From Oxytricha trifallax (taxonomy: Eukaryota > Ciliophora > Spirotrichea > Sporadotrichida > Oxytrichidae), in the NCBI GenBank assembly GCA_000711775.1, contig ARYC01000622.1, forward strand, positions 59,929 through 123,928: a DNA stretch of 64,000 bases, written 5' to 3'. Numbering within the stretch: the first letter of the stretch is position 1; every line of letters begins with the position of its first letter. The position numbers were made by a program, and so were the translations under genes. A model generated the notes under the pieces. The model saw nothing but the letters and a program-made list of their open reading frames with translations, was not told the origin of the DNA and ran no database searches. Shown in pieces: positions 21,401 to 34,200 of this stretch.

Positions 21401-24400
21401 CCGATAACTTTAACAACTTTAAATTCTAAGAAACTTCATAACTATTGAATAAAAATTTAAATGCTGACTTTAATGAAAATTAAAATTTGTTAGATAGATA
21501 GAAAAAAATAAAAATAAATTATGGTATAATAAACAATTAATATATTTAATAATAGAAAAGAAGTTCCAATATTGTAGGAATTCATTCGAAATTGGGAAAT
21601 TAGTTTTTATTAAATATATTATGAATCAAAATGTTGGCAGTTAGAGTTGGCCAATTTAAACGATCTTGGGCTCATTCGATAGAGAATTCAAAATTAGCTG
21701 GACTTTATTATTGGCGGTACTATTTTATCTCATCTCTAGAGCGAGATAACTTGACTTTAATGTGGAGTATAATATAATGAATTTAGAGGTGCTGAATCAA
21801 AGTGGATTTATCTCGCTTCAGGGATGAGATAAAATAGTAATGCCAATAATAAAGTCCAGCTAATTTTGAATTCTCTATCGAATGAGCCCAAGATCGTTTA
21901 AATTAGCCAACTCTAAATGCCAACATTTTGATTTATAATAAATCTAATAAAAACTAATTTTCCAATTTCAATTGTATTCCTACAATAGTCAAATTAAAAT
22001 TGAAAACTTTCAAGGTGATACGATAAAAAGCCCTTTATTAAATGAAATTATTATTTAAATTTATACAATTAAATTTTAGTTAATCATTTTTATTTAAGAA
22101 TCTTTACCTCCAATTAACATAAAATCAAAGAAAAAGTCAAACAATTATTCATTAGGTCTTTAACAGCTATACTTTCTCAAATAAAAAAGTTTATATGGTT
22201 AATTTCCTCCTTATATAAGTATGAATGTTAATTAATAGTACAAAAAATATACTTTATAATTTTCAAATTTCTCTTATGAAGAATATTAATATTTTTAAAA
22301 GAATTTATTACAATTGTATAATTATTTATACTTTTAAAGTTAAACTTATTGTGACCGAAAATGATCTTTAAATAACCCTTTTATCAATTTTAAATGCATC
22401 ATTGAAATTTAATTGTTTAAAAAATATAATTTATTTTCCAATTAATTTTTTATTGTCATGTCAATAAAAAAATTACAATTAATAATTTTAAGCTTTTTAG
22501 CAAGAAAATTATTTATCATTTCAATCATATGAAAAGGAGCAAATTTTTCTATTTAACATTAATAAAATTAAATGTAGCTTTATTATAGTTAAAACTTTTT
22601 TTAATTTATTTTTAAAAAAATTAAAATTGGGCTAGCAATTCCATAGTCCCATTAGTTTCAATTAATCCTTGATTTCTTAAAATACTATGGGGTAAAGCAC
22701 ATTTGATATACTTAGTCCTCAAAAACTAAAGAGAAGATTTATACCATCTTCAACTAAGCACATTAATCAAGGTTTGTCATACAAAAAACTAAAATTATTT
22801 ATTAAAATTAAATTTTAAACTAGGTACATCTCCAGATTAAAGGGATAAAGGTTATGAGATTAAACCCCTCCTCTTAATATTCACTTTTTATTTTGTAGTC
22901 TGATAGAGTTTTTGGCTCTGAGTAATAGTAACAGATAAACTATGCGCGTGATAGCACAATATGGATTCATCATCTCTTAAAAATTAAACGAAATATTATA
23001 GTATAAAATAAACAAGCATTAATCAATTTAGTTTTAGTGACAATTTGATATTTTGAGGAAAAATAAAAAACTTTATAAGAAAAAGTGAAAAGTTATTAAT
23101 TTTATCTGTAATTTTATTTACAACTTTTCGAATAAAATTAGGCCACAAGCTCGAAAACTATTTCTTGCACTGCACATATTTTATTTGCTGCTTTTACTGA
23201 GTGTCAAAAACTTTTTCAGACTACATAATATAATATAAATATTAAAGGACGGTGTTTGATAAAATTACGGGATAACTAATCCCCAAGTATTGATGACAAT
23301 AGATTTCTTAGAAATGAATTTTTATATATTTTATATGAAATTTTTTACTTTAATCTAGCTATGAGAGTATCAACAGACTTCAAAAATAGGCCCTAGACAA
23401 TTCTTTGCGAAAACAAAATTTAGGCTACATTCAAAAAAATAAAACCATACTTCAAGATAAAGATAAACTTGAATAATTACTTAATAAGGAAAGCATTTTG
23501 TAGCAAAAACTCAATGAAAAGTTTCAAGCATCCTTAAATAGCAGGAAGCAGACACAATCGATCTAGAGCACTATTAAATAATTTGATTCTATAACTTAAT
23601 AATTTATAAGTTATTTGGCTTAATTTGAGGTTTTGGGGCTTTACTTTTGCAATTTAATCTCCATAATAATATAATTGACAAATTATTGATAAAATTTTGA
23701 ATGACTAAGAAAAATTAATGTTCTTTTTAGTTTTTTAATCTATTATGTAATCAAGTTTATCTAATTCCAATGTGAAATACAGAGGTTAAGAGAACGAGTT
23801 ATCTTAAGCTTACCAGTCTTATGATCCCATAAGTATCACAGATATGGGAGAATAAATATTATTTTATAAATTATAGAAAAAACTTCATAGAACTCCTCAC
23901 CATCAATGTTCAAGTCAATAAAAGCGTAAGACGTAGAAAATGAGGGTAAAAGTTTTATATTAATTATTTAAAAAGATGTTTTAAACTGAAAAATGCATCT
24001 GTAATTGTAAGAAATTTTAAAATTTAAGGATTTTAAATAATTTATAAGAGTTTAAAGTTTTAACATTTTTATTTATCAAGGATGGTTTCAAATAATTTAT
24101 TAATAAATAACTATCAAATTTCTATGAATTTAAATAATGGAAGAGTTCAAAATGAAAGATTATTTTTTTATAAAATAATAGTTATTTTATAGGGTTATGA
24201 ACAACTATTCATTTTAAAATGAAAATAAAATAAAGAAATTATTGATGAATTTTTAAGAAAGCTAAATTGGAGCATCGAGGACTGAAGCTGTTATTAAGCG
24301 AAATTCCTAATCAAAAAGTAATCTAAGTTAACAAAAGTAGTCATGTATTGACAATAAATAAGTTGAACTTAATTTAGAGTTAAAAAAGGATTATAAGTCG

Positions 24401-26533
24401 GCTCAACACAACAATAGATATTAAGTGAAATCCTAACTCTCAATAATCGATAATTCTATAATAAATACGACCAAGTATAACTCACCACAATAATATATTC
24501 TTGGATTTTATTAGTTTTAATTAGGTAAAATCAATGAAACTATGATAAACTAGTCTCTCTAATAACCTGAGTTCCATACTTAGTCTAGAAATTTAGAAGT
24601 TAGTAAAAACTTAAAACAAATTGTGGAATAAGATTCTAATCCAAACTTACGCCCTCCTAAATTTAATGATTCATTAGTTAAGAGCACAATTTCCTTCAAT
24701 ATGGACAATGCTTAAAACTCAAAAACTATTGAGGTGTCTAATACACAAAATTGCTTGAAATAAATCTACTAGCACAATAAGATTAGACAAGGGTAATCTA
24801 AAATAAATTCAAAAAGTCCCATTAGGAAAGATTAAACATTGAATAATTCAAATGAAGGCTGCATAAATAACTTAAAGATTCATTCAAAACAAAAGACATT
24901 AGTCCCCTTATTGAATTTAAATTAATTAACTAATCAAAATCATGCAAGAAATTAAAGTAGCACAATACCTGATTTACCTTCCATAATAATAATATATTTA
25001 ATATTTGATGATCTTTTCATTAGAAAATTCTCTAATTTTTTGGAAACCTTTGTTTTTATAAGTTCTTTATTAATGATTTAATTTGATTGTTTTTTTAATT
25101 AATATAAAACATAAATAATTTAAAATTTGATCTTCCTTAAAGAATGAAAAAGTTGAAATCTAGCTAGCAAATAATTTGTTTAAAAACGAATTATTAAATC
25201 AAAATTATTCACCATAATTTAATATTGTAGATAAAGCAAATGATAGTTAAAAATATTTCAAATTATTTATTATAATTAAAGATATTAAATTTATTGAAAT
25301 AGATGTCATCATAATTTCCTAGTATACAATTTTAAATACTTTGGATTTTTCTCAATAAACGTTTTAATTTAAAAATAGACATTTCTCAATTTAGTAATAA
25401 TACTCAATCGAATGATTATAAAGTGAGCTCATTCAGAAAGGCAAAGAAATCAAAATAGAATTAATAGAGTGAAGAGTTCAAAGATACCAATATTATAATT
25501 TTTATATGCAAGATAATTTTTAATATTGGTAATATAATTTGAAATATTGCCACGTGCTAAACTGAATTAATGTAACGTTCTCAAATCAAATTAGAAGATC
25601 ATAAAATTGACTAAACTCTTGACTTAGAATTCAATGAAAATCAAATTTTAATATAAGACAGTCATATCCCTAAACTTATTTTGACATTTCATAGTGCATT
25701 AAATTTTAGACTATTTTTTAAAATTTCAATATTTTTATTATAAATTAAATTAGCGGATTTAATGTGTTTTTTAAAGACTCTTAACTAAAATTTATGGTAG
25801 ATTATTTATGCTCTTTTATAATTATTACTATCAAATATTGGTTGAAAATAACGATTTTATGTTTCTTTTTTCAATTAATTGCAAATTATTTAAAATATAT
25901 TTAATATTAGTATTAAGGCAAAATAATGCATTAATATTTTTAATTACAATCATCAAATAATACATTTTTCATATAAATCTGACAATTAAAATTAATGAAA
26001 AAGATCTTTTTTCATTAAACTAAAATATAAATATAAAAAGTCCTTAATATCTATTATCTTGGAATCTTAAAATGTAGTAAATAAATATTTTAAATTATAA
26101 ATTATACTCTTAACTTTAAAAAAATGAGGTTTAAGCATCCAGATTTTAAATTTAAAACTTGAAATGGATTATAATTAATCTATATTTTAATCTAACAATT
26201 ATAATAAAGATAGGCACTCATTTAAAAATATTTTGACAAGGGACTTAGGTCTTAGATTTGAAAAAGCAGCCAAATTATTTTATTCTATAAAAGATATAAA
26301 ATCATTTTACCTAAAAAATTCAAAATATATTTAATATTTGATTTCATTTTATAAATAATTAGAGAAGTTTTCTGTTCAGCATATGACTGACTGGAAATTT
26401 CCTTTAAATTATAAAATCCTGATTCGCTAAATCTTCTTCAAAAGAGATCTAATGAGAAGGTCTTTTTAATAAATTTTAATGAAATTTTTAAAAATTGTGA
26501 AAGAAATATAAATATTTAAAATCCTCTACACTT
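18418..26533 (+). CDS. Gene Y: fragmented + strand gene, probable membrane/coiled-coil protein
   Basis: A series of + strand segments with typical ciliate coding composition (TAA/TAG as Gln), separated by very AT-rich gaps: ~18418-18465 (MNDSNKLAQIFKKIK, tentative start), ~19270-19430, ~19445-19535, ~20340-20510 (TIHIIDEENNQTPQNSQNAN), ~20545-20660, ~20725-20930, ~22630-22800, ~22895-22985, ~23105-23225, ~23375-23600, ~24255-24960, ~25385-25500, ~25550-25690 and ~26395-26533. One segment holds a likely membrane span (KLFLALHIFYLLLLLSV), followed by coiled coil (ILQDKDKLEQLLNKE). The longest piece is Asn/Ser/Gln-rich. Start, stop and whether all pieces form one gene are unproven; no family recognised. 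Confidence 0.45.
21572..21985. mobile_element. Foldback MITE with 178-bp terminal inverted repeats
   Basis: The arms 21572-21749 and 21808-21985 are inverted copies with roughly 93% identity, separated by 58 bp. Ends read TTGTAGGAAT and ATTCCTACAA, flanked by TA on both sides (21570-21571 and 21986-21987), the target duplication of Tc1/mariner-type elements. No coding capacity. It lies in a gap between coding segments of gene Y. Confidence 0.88.
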
Positions 26534-27295
26534 GAGAAAATTGGATCTATTACTATGAATACATTTGTAATATTTTCATTCAAAATATAGATTTGAAAAC
26601 GATTTTTTATTAAATATTAGTGAACTATGAAATTATATATTTAACAATAACAAACTAATTGAAACTAAGATAGGTGATAAGAAAAACTTAAAAATTAACC
26701 AGAGGTATCATTGAATGATTTACAAACCCATATGAAATCTTAGAAATACAGTTATCAATATATTTCTAAACTATCAAACTAATTACAACAAAATATATAA
26801 AAATTTACAAGCTTATGGAATTATTTTCATCATAACAATTATTCTTTTACTATCTTGCAAAATTCAATTACAAATTTATGCTATAACATTAAATTTAAAT
26901 ATTGAAAAGATAATTGTATTATGTTTATTAATGGTGGGCATTATGTAAAAGATGTCTCTAAATATAAAGCAATAATACTTAACTTACTATACCATATTAA
27001 TCTTTCTTTGATTTTTAGTTATGTGATATCTGGAATTCCATTATTTTACATTATAAAGAATGATTATAAGATAAAACTATATGTTCTTTGTATTAAATAA
27101 TCTACACTTAATCAACATCTAAGTCTTCTCTATAGTTAACTTTAAGTCATTTAGATTTCATAAATATGTTGCAATATCAATCTAAATATATTAATAATGG
27201 CAGCAAATCCTCCTATTCTATATGTTGCATTATTTTGATAATTCTTTTAAATATATTGAAAATTTGATAAGTATAGCCTATAATATACATTCTTA

Positions 27296-27382
27296 TAATC
27301 AAACGAGTTCATTTTGATATGAACGGGTTCGGGATCCCGAATAGGTCCCTCCCCCGCAGCCAGTTACACTGGCTTAAGACCT
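27296..27382. repeat. 87-nt hairpin-rich GC element, copy 1
   Basis: Compact GC-rich island in AT-rich DNA. Successive self-complementary units: GTTCAT-N6-ATGAAC, the palindrome CGGGATCCCG, and AGCCAG-TTACA-CTGGCT. An outer AGGTC...GACCT pair encloses the last hairpin. This looks like a folded RNA or a protein-binding DNA structure. It resembles part of a tRNA T-arm (GGTTCGGGATCC) but has one base too many in the loop and no acceptor stem. Confidence 0.6.
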
Positions 27383-28193
27383 GGAAGGATTTTCACTTTA
27401 TCTTGGTAAGTAAATGACATTTCTAGCTTGATTATTTATAAAGTGATCTATTTAATTATTTATGGGTTAAATTTTGGTATTTTCAATTTAAATAAATTCA
27501 TTAATCTTTTCATTAATTTGTTATTTCAATTAATTAATAGAACTATGATTTCATAAATCTAAAATGAATTGAGATAGTTTAATGTTATTAAATTACTAGT
27601 AATATACTTTGCCGATAACTCTGTTAAATCTGATGTCTTTTCATAATAATACATTGCATAGACAAGAGTGCAAGATATATATATAGCACTTACATCCAAT
27701 CGATAGATATGAGTAGCAGCATGATATAAGCAACCATCAATACGATTTTATTGCCACAATTAATAACTCAAATAATTCGACAAATTCCTTGGTAAAATAT
27801 TACACAATTATAAAACCAGAACATATCTCAATAATATGAGGCAGTATATTCTCAAATTAGTTGGTGAAATAGTAGATAGTCTAAAATTATTCACCCTAGT
27901 AAGTGAGAGCAAGTCTAAATACACATATTGATTATAGATTAATCAAATTCAAGTATTTACAGATCAGTAAAAGTCAAAACGAAATTAAAGTAATTAAATA
28001 ACAGTTAAATAACTATAGCTATCAGAAATTGATTCTGCTCATACACATCACTCAAGATTTTTATTTCAATTTATGTTTTATTAACAAGATATCGATTAAA
28101 CGCAAAGATATGCAAAAGAAGATACATAAATGTAGAATATTTCCCATAAATAATAACGCTCGCAATTTATATTAATTAATAGTTAACTGTATC

Positions 28194-28280
28194 TAATCAA
28201 ACAAGTTCATTTTGATATGAACGGGTTCAGGATCCCGAATAGGTCCCTCACCCGCAACCAGTTACACTGGCTTAAGACCT
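28194..28280. repeat. 87-nt hairpin-rich GC element, copy 2
   Basis: Same strand and length as copy 1, 898 bp downstream, differing at about four positions (for example CGGGTTCAGG for CGGGTTCGGG and CAACCAG for CAGCCAG, the latter unpairing one stem base). Flanks are only faintly alike, so a unit of about this size seems to be what is repeated. Confidence 0.6.
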
Positions 28281-28560
28281 CGAAAGTATTGGTTACTGTT
28301 GGAGAGTATGAAAATTGTTACATGTGCTTCATATTTATTCACTCCGTAATTTAATAATTCATGGGTCATAATAAACACATTTAATTAAAACTTATTTTAT
28401 TTTTCTATTGGCTCTCTACCATCCTTATTATTCACTGATTGAATTAAAATTTTGACTTAATTCTTGCATAATTGACGAAAAATCTTAATAAAGTTAACTA
28501 ATCATGAATTAAATTATATCTTTTACATAGTAAACTTTTGACCAAAGATTGTTCTAGCAA

Positions 28561-29435
28561 TCATTTATGAGATTCATTTTCGTACTTTATTAAAGTTTCA
28601 TTTGTTAAGATTTTAGTATCATTTTTCCCTAAGGCTCCTTCTATGGCAAAATGAGCCACGGTTGACAATTAAGTTGAATGAGCTGGGAATAGGAAGTCCG
28701 TTTATTAAAAGTTAAAATTGAATGATTATTTAGAGAATAAAATAATTGGTAGATTGACTTGCTGAATGGCAAATGCTTGTTCACCTTTTCATTCAAATAA
28801 TATGCCATATTGACTCCTAAGCTTAATGGGATGGACCACCATCTGTGGTTTTTATCAACTATAAACCCTGGTCTTACTATTGTTGGCTTTAGCATAAAAC
28901 ATTCATCGCTTAGAATGTATTACTCAGCTTCCAGCTTTGAAGTCAAGTAAGCGTCTAGAAAAGGTGGAGCTTTCTCAGATGAAATCATAACGAAATTTCT
29001 GGCTTTGTTTTGCTTGAATGCCCAATCTTACAATTCACCTGCCATGTTAATAGTAGTATCTCTGTTCATTGCATTGTAAGTCAAATTTGGGTTGTTTTTC
29101 TTCTCGATTAAGGTGCCGACACAATGAATCACTGAATCAACATCTTCAAGCTTTTCTCTGAAAGTATCTGCATCTAAACAGTCTCCCTTTGTAAATGAAA
29201 CATTTGGCAAAGCGTTATTATATGAATTATTCTACCCATTATTATTTTTATTTTTTTAAAATTATCTTATATCACTTTAATCTTCTATAATTAAAGCTTT
29301 AACCTCTTCATCACGAGCGCGACCCGATCTTGACATTCCAATAACTTAAACCTATGGGTATTGCCTTGCCATAGACTTAATGATATAGTTAGCAACGTAA
29401 CCACTTGATCCTGTAACGAGAACTTTTTTTGGCAT
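28561..29435 (-). CDS. NAD(P)-binding epimerase-like protein (atypical SDR)
   Basis: Atypical short-chain dehydrogenase of the NmrA/NDUFA9/Coq11-like type; the substrate is not predictable. Starts MPKKVLVTGSSGYVANYI, the Rossmann dinucleotide loop GSSGYVA. Then comes an acidic strand end (GDCLDADTF), VIHCVGTLIE, SSEKAPPFLDAYLTSKLEAE (Tyr/Ser/Lys region) and IVRPGFIVDK. A 53-bp IES at 28688-28740 must be removed to join KSIYQL to FPAHSTQLSTVAHFAIEGA. The protein ends KYENESHK at TGA 28561-28563. The insert at residues ~58-75 is Asn-rich. Length about 274 residues, normal for the family. Divergent from the gene at 29659, 223 bp apart. A damaged paralogue lies at 1-449. Confidence 0.85.
28688..28740. 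other. 53-bp IES, pointer AATA
   Basis: Pointer AATA (TATT on the coding strand) at 28688-28691 and 28741-28744. Removal switches the frame from a non-family reading to FPAHSTQLSTVAHFAIEGA, which fits the epimerase family C-terminus. Confidence 0.8.
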
Positions 29436-29658
29436 TCTTTGTATTAATTTTAATTATAAAAATTCTTAATTGAATTTTGATTTATGGTAATTTTTTGCTT
29501 CTCTATTTATTTATTTTTTACTTGACAAAATAAATTCTTATTTATAGTGTAAAAACAAATTGATTGTAGTTAATAAGTAGTTTTCAATTAATTAAAATTG
29601 TAAAAGAATAAATTATTTTAATTTTCATTATCTTTTTAAAAGTTAAAATATAGATAAA

Positions 29659-31137
29659 ATGTATGAGTTCAGTAACTAATATATCCCTCCTTCTCCCATC
29701 TTGCCATATCAGCCCCCAAATTAAGAATAATTATAGGTAAATACTTAAGAAAAAAACAAGGAATTTAAGAAGAGACTAATTTAGAATATTTGATAAAATT
29801 AAGCAAGAAAGGATAGCAATCAATCATTGGCTATCTTAAATTCATAAAACAATAATAATTCACTTTCCAAAAAATAAAATCAACCTTATACCAATAATTA
29901 CAGTTCTCTCATGAAAATTAATAACTTATGAGGGGCAAAACTCTTATGTTTAAATAATTAAATATATTAGTCTAATCCAAATGCTTCAGCTTAACAATAT
30001 TTTTTAACTTTGTATTATAAATTAAGTTTTATAGACCTCCTATGTTACTTATCTCAATTACCTCTAAAGAACTTATAAGTATATCCTGGAAATCAAAATA
30101 TGTAAAAAGAATTGAGACTCAATGATAATTATCTATAAAATAAAAATAAAAGCACGAATCACAGGCGATTGGTATCAAACGAAGATAAATCAAGCACTCT
30201 AACTTTAGGAGGAGATAATTCCCTAATGAATAACTTTATTTAGAGTTCTATCACATCTCAATAAAAAATTGAAAACAAAAGCCAAATTTTATTTAAAAAC
30301 TAAAGCTAATAAAATGAAATTCAATCTAATCCGATTCAAAAAAATAATGTTAAAGGAAACTTCCCAAACTCAAATAACTTGTAGTAAGTTTTAAGGAATA
30401 ACATGAATTCGAAGGAAATTAGGTTTCGAAACAGATCTGAATAAAATTACTTGTAGTTGAATAACTTCTCCGATACTTATAGTAATTATAAATCTATAGA
30501 GTAAACTTAAAGCACCAAAATAAGAGATGTTTTTCGTACTATCCCAAATTAAAATGCTAAGCAACAAGTGAATTCTCTAAACAATCTGAATATAAACCAT
30601 TTCAACACATAGAATCAAGTTCGAACTTAAAACGATTAACAATTAAAACTTCCTTTGATAAAAGTGAGTCAATCCATATAAAATACATCTCTATCACTTC
30701 ACAATTAAAACCAAAAACAAAAACCCTCAATTTAACTCTCACCCTAATATCATCACTTTTTCAATATATTTAGCACAGAAAATTAAAAAAATAGTGGGAC
30801 ATAATCAGATAAATATTAATAACAGAAACCACCTTTAAGTGGCTAAAAGAAACAAAGATTGATAAGAAATATATAGAGTTAGCCTGGGTCTAATTTATCT
30901 GTTATTTAAGAAGCTCCAATAAATTATAATGAGAAAGCAGGAAATATTAATAGTAATTTATTGGATCCAGATAAACATCAAAATATTAGCAATAGCCAGA
31001 AATAAAATTTCTAATCACCTTAAACTTAATATAAAGTTGTATCGAGTTTTCAAAATTTCAAAAATAATTAAATTGGCTCAGAGTCACTAGTTAACAACCA
31101 ATATTTTAAAAGGTATATAAATTAGAATTCTTAGTGA
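29659..31137 (+). CDS. Q/N-rich protein of unknown function
   Basis: Starts MYEFSNQYIPPSPILPYQPP at 29659. The first segment runs to about 29785 (NKEFKKRLIQN). An AT-rich gap follows; frames within it look only partly coding, so the exact IES limits are open. From about 30125 one frame is open without TGA to 31135-31137, in the style TLTLGGDNSLMNNFIQSS, with many Gln from TAA/TAG and frequent Asn and Ser. No domain recognised; predicted disordered. It ends 120 bp before the TTLL gene start in the same direction. Confidence 0.65.
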
Positions 31138-31257
31138 TTTATAATTAGATAATAATATTAACCTCAATACTTTAATTAATTTTCTTATTTTTTTTGAATA
31201 TAATACATTTCTCCTTCTTATGATTAAAACTTTAAATCCCCTTAGTTTAACTTAAAA

Positions 31258-34200
31258 ATGAATAAATCAAATAGCTTACATAAATAGAATGATATTGATG
31301 CTTTTGAGATGAGTGAAGATAAAATTAATCAAGAAATTATATTGAAAATACCTATATAAAAGGATTTTGACACTGGCTTAATTAGTAGCAATATGCAGAG
31401 ATAGCTTAATAGCATAAAACAAATCAAGCTATATATTTTATATAGAGATTTTTAAAGAATGCTAAAAAGTTTTTAATATCTCAAGAATTAAATGAGGTAA
31501 TTTAATTAACAAATCCTTGGATAGTAGCAGGAGGAATCCAAAATTCATGATTTTAATTATTCCTAGAATAACAGCATTATAAGATCTTAAGATTTCGAAA
31601 AACCTAAAAGTTTTCAATTGAATGAATAAGTTTAAATTCGTTAACAATAGCTTGAGCTCCAACCCCATTAAAGAAAAATCATCTAAATATTATAATAAAA
31701 ACAGCGAAGAGTCACTCTTGGTTTAACAGAAGAGGATGAAAATTATGATTAGCATGGCATTTTAAGGAGTCATTACAATTCCTCTGGAAAATTGAATAAA
31801 CTTCAAGACCCAGTTTACGAAGAGGTAGTTTCTAAATATTAATAATACAGAGAACAGCTGTTTTAAGATGACTCAAAAAGGAAATCTTTGTTTCTCTATG
31901 GATTTTAAAGTATAAATCAGGGCAAAAAATTCACAAATTTAACACCTATGGAAGATCATAATGATGGTCAAAATATATAAGCTGAAGAAACTGTTTCTGA
32001 TTCAGATTCAGGAAGAGAACAAGAAAAGTAGAATGTTGGTTATAACCCAAGAGAGCTCATTAATAAATAAGTAGCTCATCAAAATGCTAATGAAGAGGTA
32101 TTTTAGAAAAACAATAGTACAAATTTCAAGCCACCTATAAGCAAGAACTAAATTTCTGCTTAGAAATAAGCAAATAAGACATCAAACAATGATTGTTATT
32201 TTTAATTTTTAATTCTTTTATTATTGATAAAATCAGGATACCTGGAAGGAGTACTCTTTCAATGAAATAAGAAAAAAAAGATTAAGTTGAAAAGTCTATT
32301 TCAAATTATGCTGTGAGTGTGTTTAATAAGTTGAAATCTACAAAATCTGATAAAAGTTCAAAACTACCAGATAAAAATGATTTGAAAAAAATGTTTCTCT
32401 AAATAAGCCTCAATGCCTATAAAAAAGCACTTTAAGAGAAGCAATAAAATAGCACTTCGTTAATTGATGGATAATTTTCCAAGAGACTTTCATCAACTTC
32501 TATAATTTTAAGGATAAAAAATTTTGATAATATAAAATTATAGTTAACTGAGGACAGAAATAGATGATAAATCTGTGCAATAAATGATTACTTAATCCAA
32601 TTATTCAAACAGTAGACAAGGAAATTATCTTCAACTAAATCATAAAGATAGCTTCATTTCGGATGAAGGGTTTTTCGATGCGTCGGTTAAATAAGGGGGG
32701 AGAAGTACCAATACATATTTAAACCCTTAAAAATCACATAAACCTCCAACTTCTTAAGCTAAATCATAAAAATATATGAATGGAATAATACGATGCCAAA
32801 ATTAAATTTTGGAATCTGAAGTTATTCTTTAAAAAAATATTTTAAAAATTATAACATTTGTTAATACGATTTGTGAGAAGTTTTTTTTAGCAAAATAGAC
32901 AAATCTTATTATTCAAAAAAAAGAATAAAGATTCATTATTTTGTTATTTTTATGAGACTTACCAAATATAATATCACACAAGGTGGTTTTGGAGACACTC
33001 TTTAAGTGAAAAATTATCTTAAATAGGAAGATAGGCAATCCAATACATCAAAGTAAAAATCAGTGAGAATTATAGATAAGTACGATCTGAATTCTTACAA
33101 AAATGGAAATATGATAAGTTCCAACTCAAAAAATGAAAATAGTCCCAAGAAAAATTAAACTTAGATATTCAAGAATTAAAAGACTCTTGCAGGTCGCAAA
33201 AGTATATTAAATTAATAGAGATACTCTAATTAATAAGAGGAGAGGCCATAATTAAGCAGTAGAAGTAAATCTTAGACAAGTTAAATGTGAAGGAAATAAA
33301 TAAATAAAGCTTGAATATGATATATTTTCTCAAAAATTAATAAAAAAGATCTTGATTTCACTAAAATGTCACTAAATGCTATAACTCTAATTCATGACTC
33401 ATTTAATAATTTAATTTAAAAAATTTGAAATATTTAGAAAAAATGAAATCTAATAACGATCCAAAAACTTAAGAAGAAATAAAACAAGTTTCTTCATCAT
33501 AAAAATCAAAGTCTATAGTAACTAAAGAGAAAGACCCGTCCTAGTAAAAACCCAAACCTTAGCAATCATTTCAATTTATTACATGAATTTTATAATTTAT
33601 TACTTTAAATTATTTATTTTATATTGAAAATAATCCTAACAAAACAGTCAGTAGATAGTATTGAACACTAGAGAAGTTAGATATCCAGTAATAAAATAAA
33701 TAGCTAGAAAAGTGTTTGGTTGGAAAATATCAAAGTGCCGAAACCCTGATGATGACTGGGATATTTTCTGGACTGACGATGTGTTTTCAGCAGACAAGCT
33801 TAAAGGCATGAAGCCCTACTAAATGATCAATCATTTCCCTGGAATGTATTTGATTTAAAAAGATACACACATTTTTTAAATGAATATATTTTTTGCTCTT
33901 TACTCAATCATACTTGAATCTTTCATGTTTCTTATTTTATTTGATTGCATTGAAGCACAACCTAGGTAAATACTTAAAAGCAATGTAAAAAGCACTTCCA
34001 GAAGAATTTAAGTTTTTCCCTCGAACCTGGATAACTCCCTATGAATCCTTCGACATGAATAATTACATCTAAACTCGCAAGACTCCAATGACTATGATAG
34101 TAAAACCTCAAAACTAATGCCAAGGCAAGGGGATATTTATAACGAGAAAAGTAGATGATATTCCTAAAGACAAGTGTCATGTGGTCTAGTAATATCAAAC

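Larger units (their letters stand above)
26534..28560. other. Gene-poor AT-rich region holding two 87-nt repeats
   Basis: No convincing frames seen. The only distinctive content is the two GC-rich hairpin repeats annotated separately. Confidence 0.5.

Noticed and set aside
27296-27382. tRNA gene
   Set aside because: A T-arm-like GGTTCGGGATCC is present, but the loop is one base too long and no acceptor stem, anticodon arm or A box fits on either strand.
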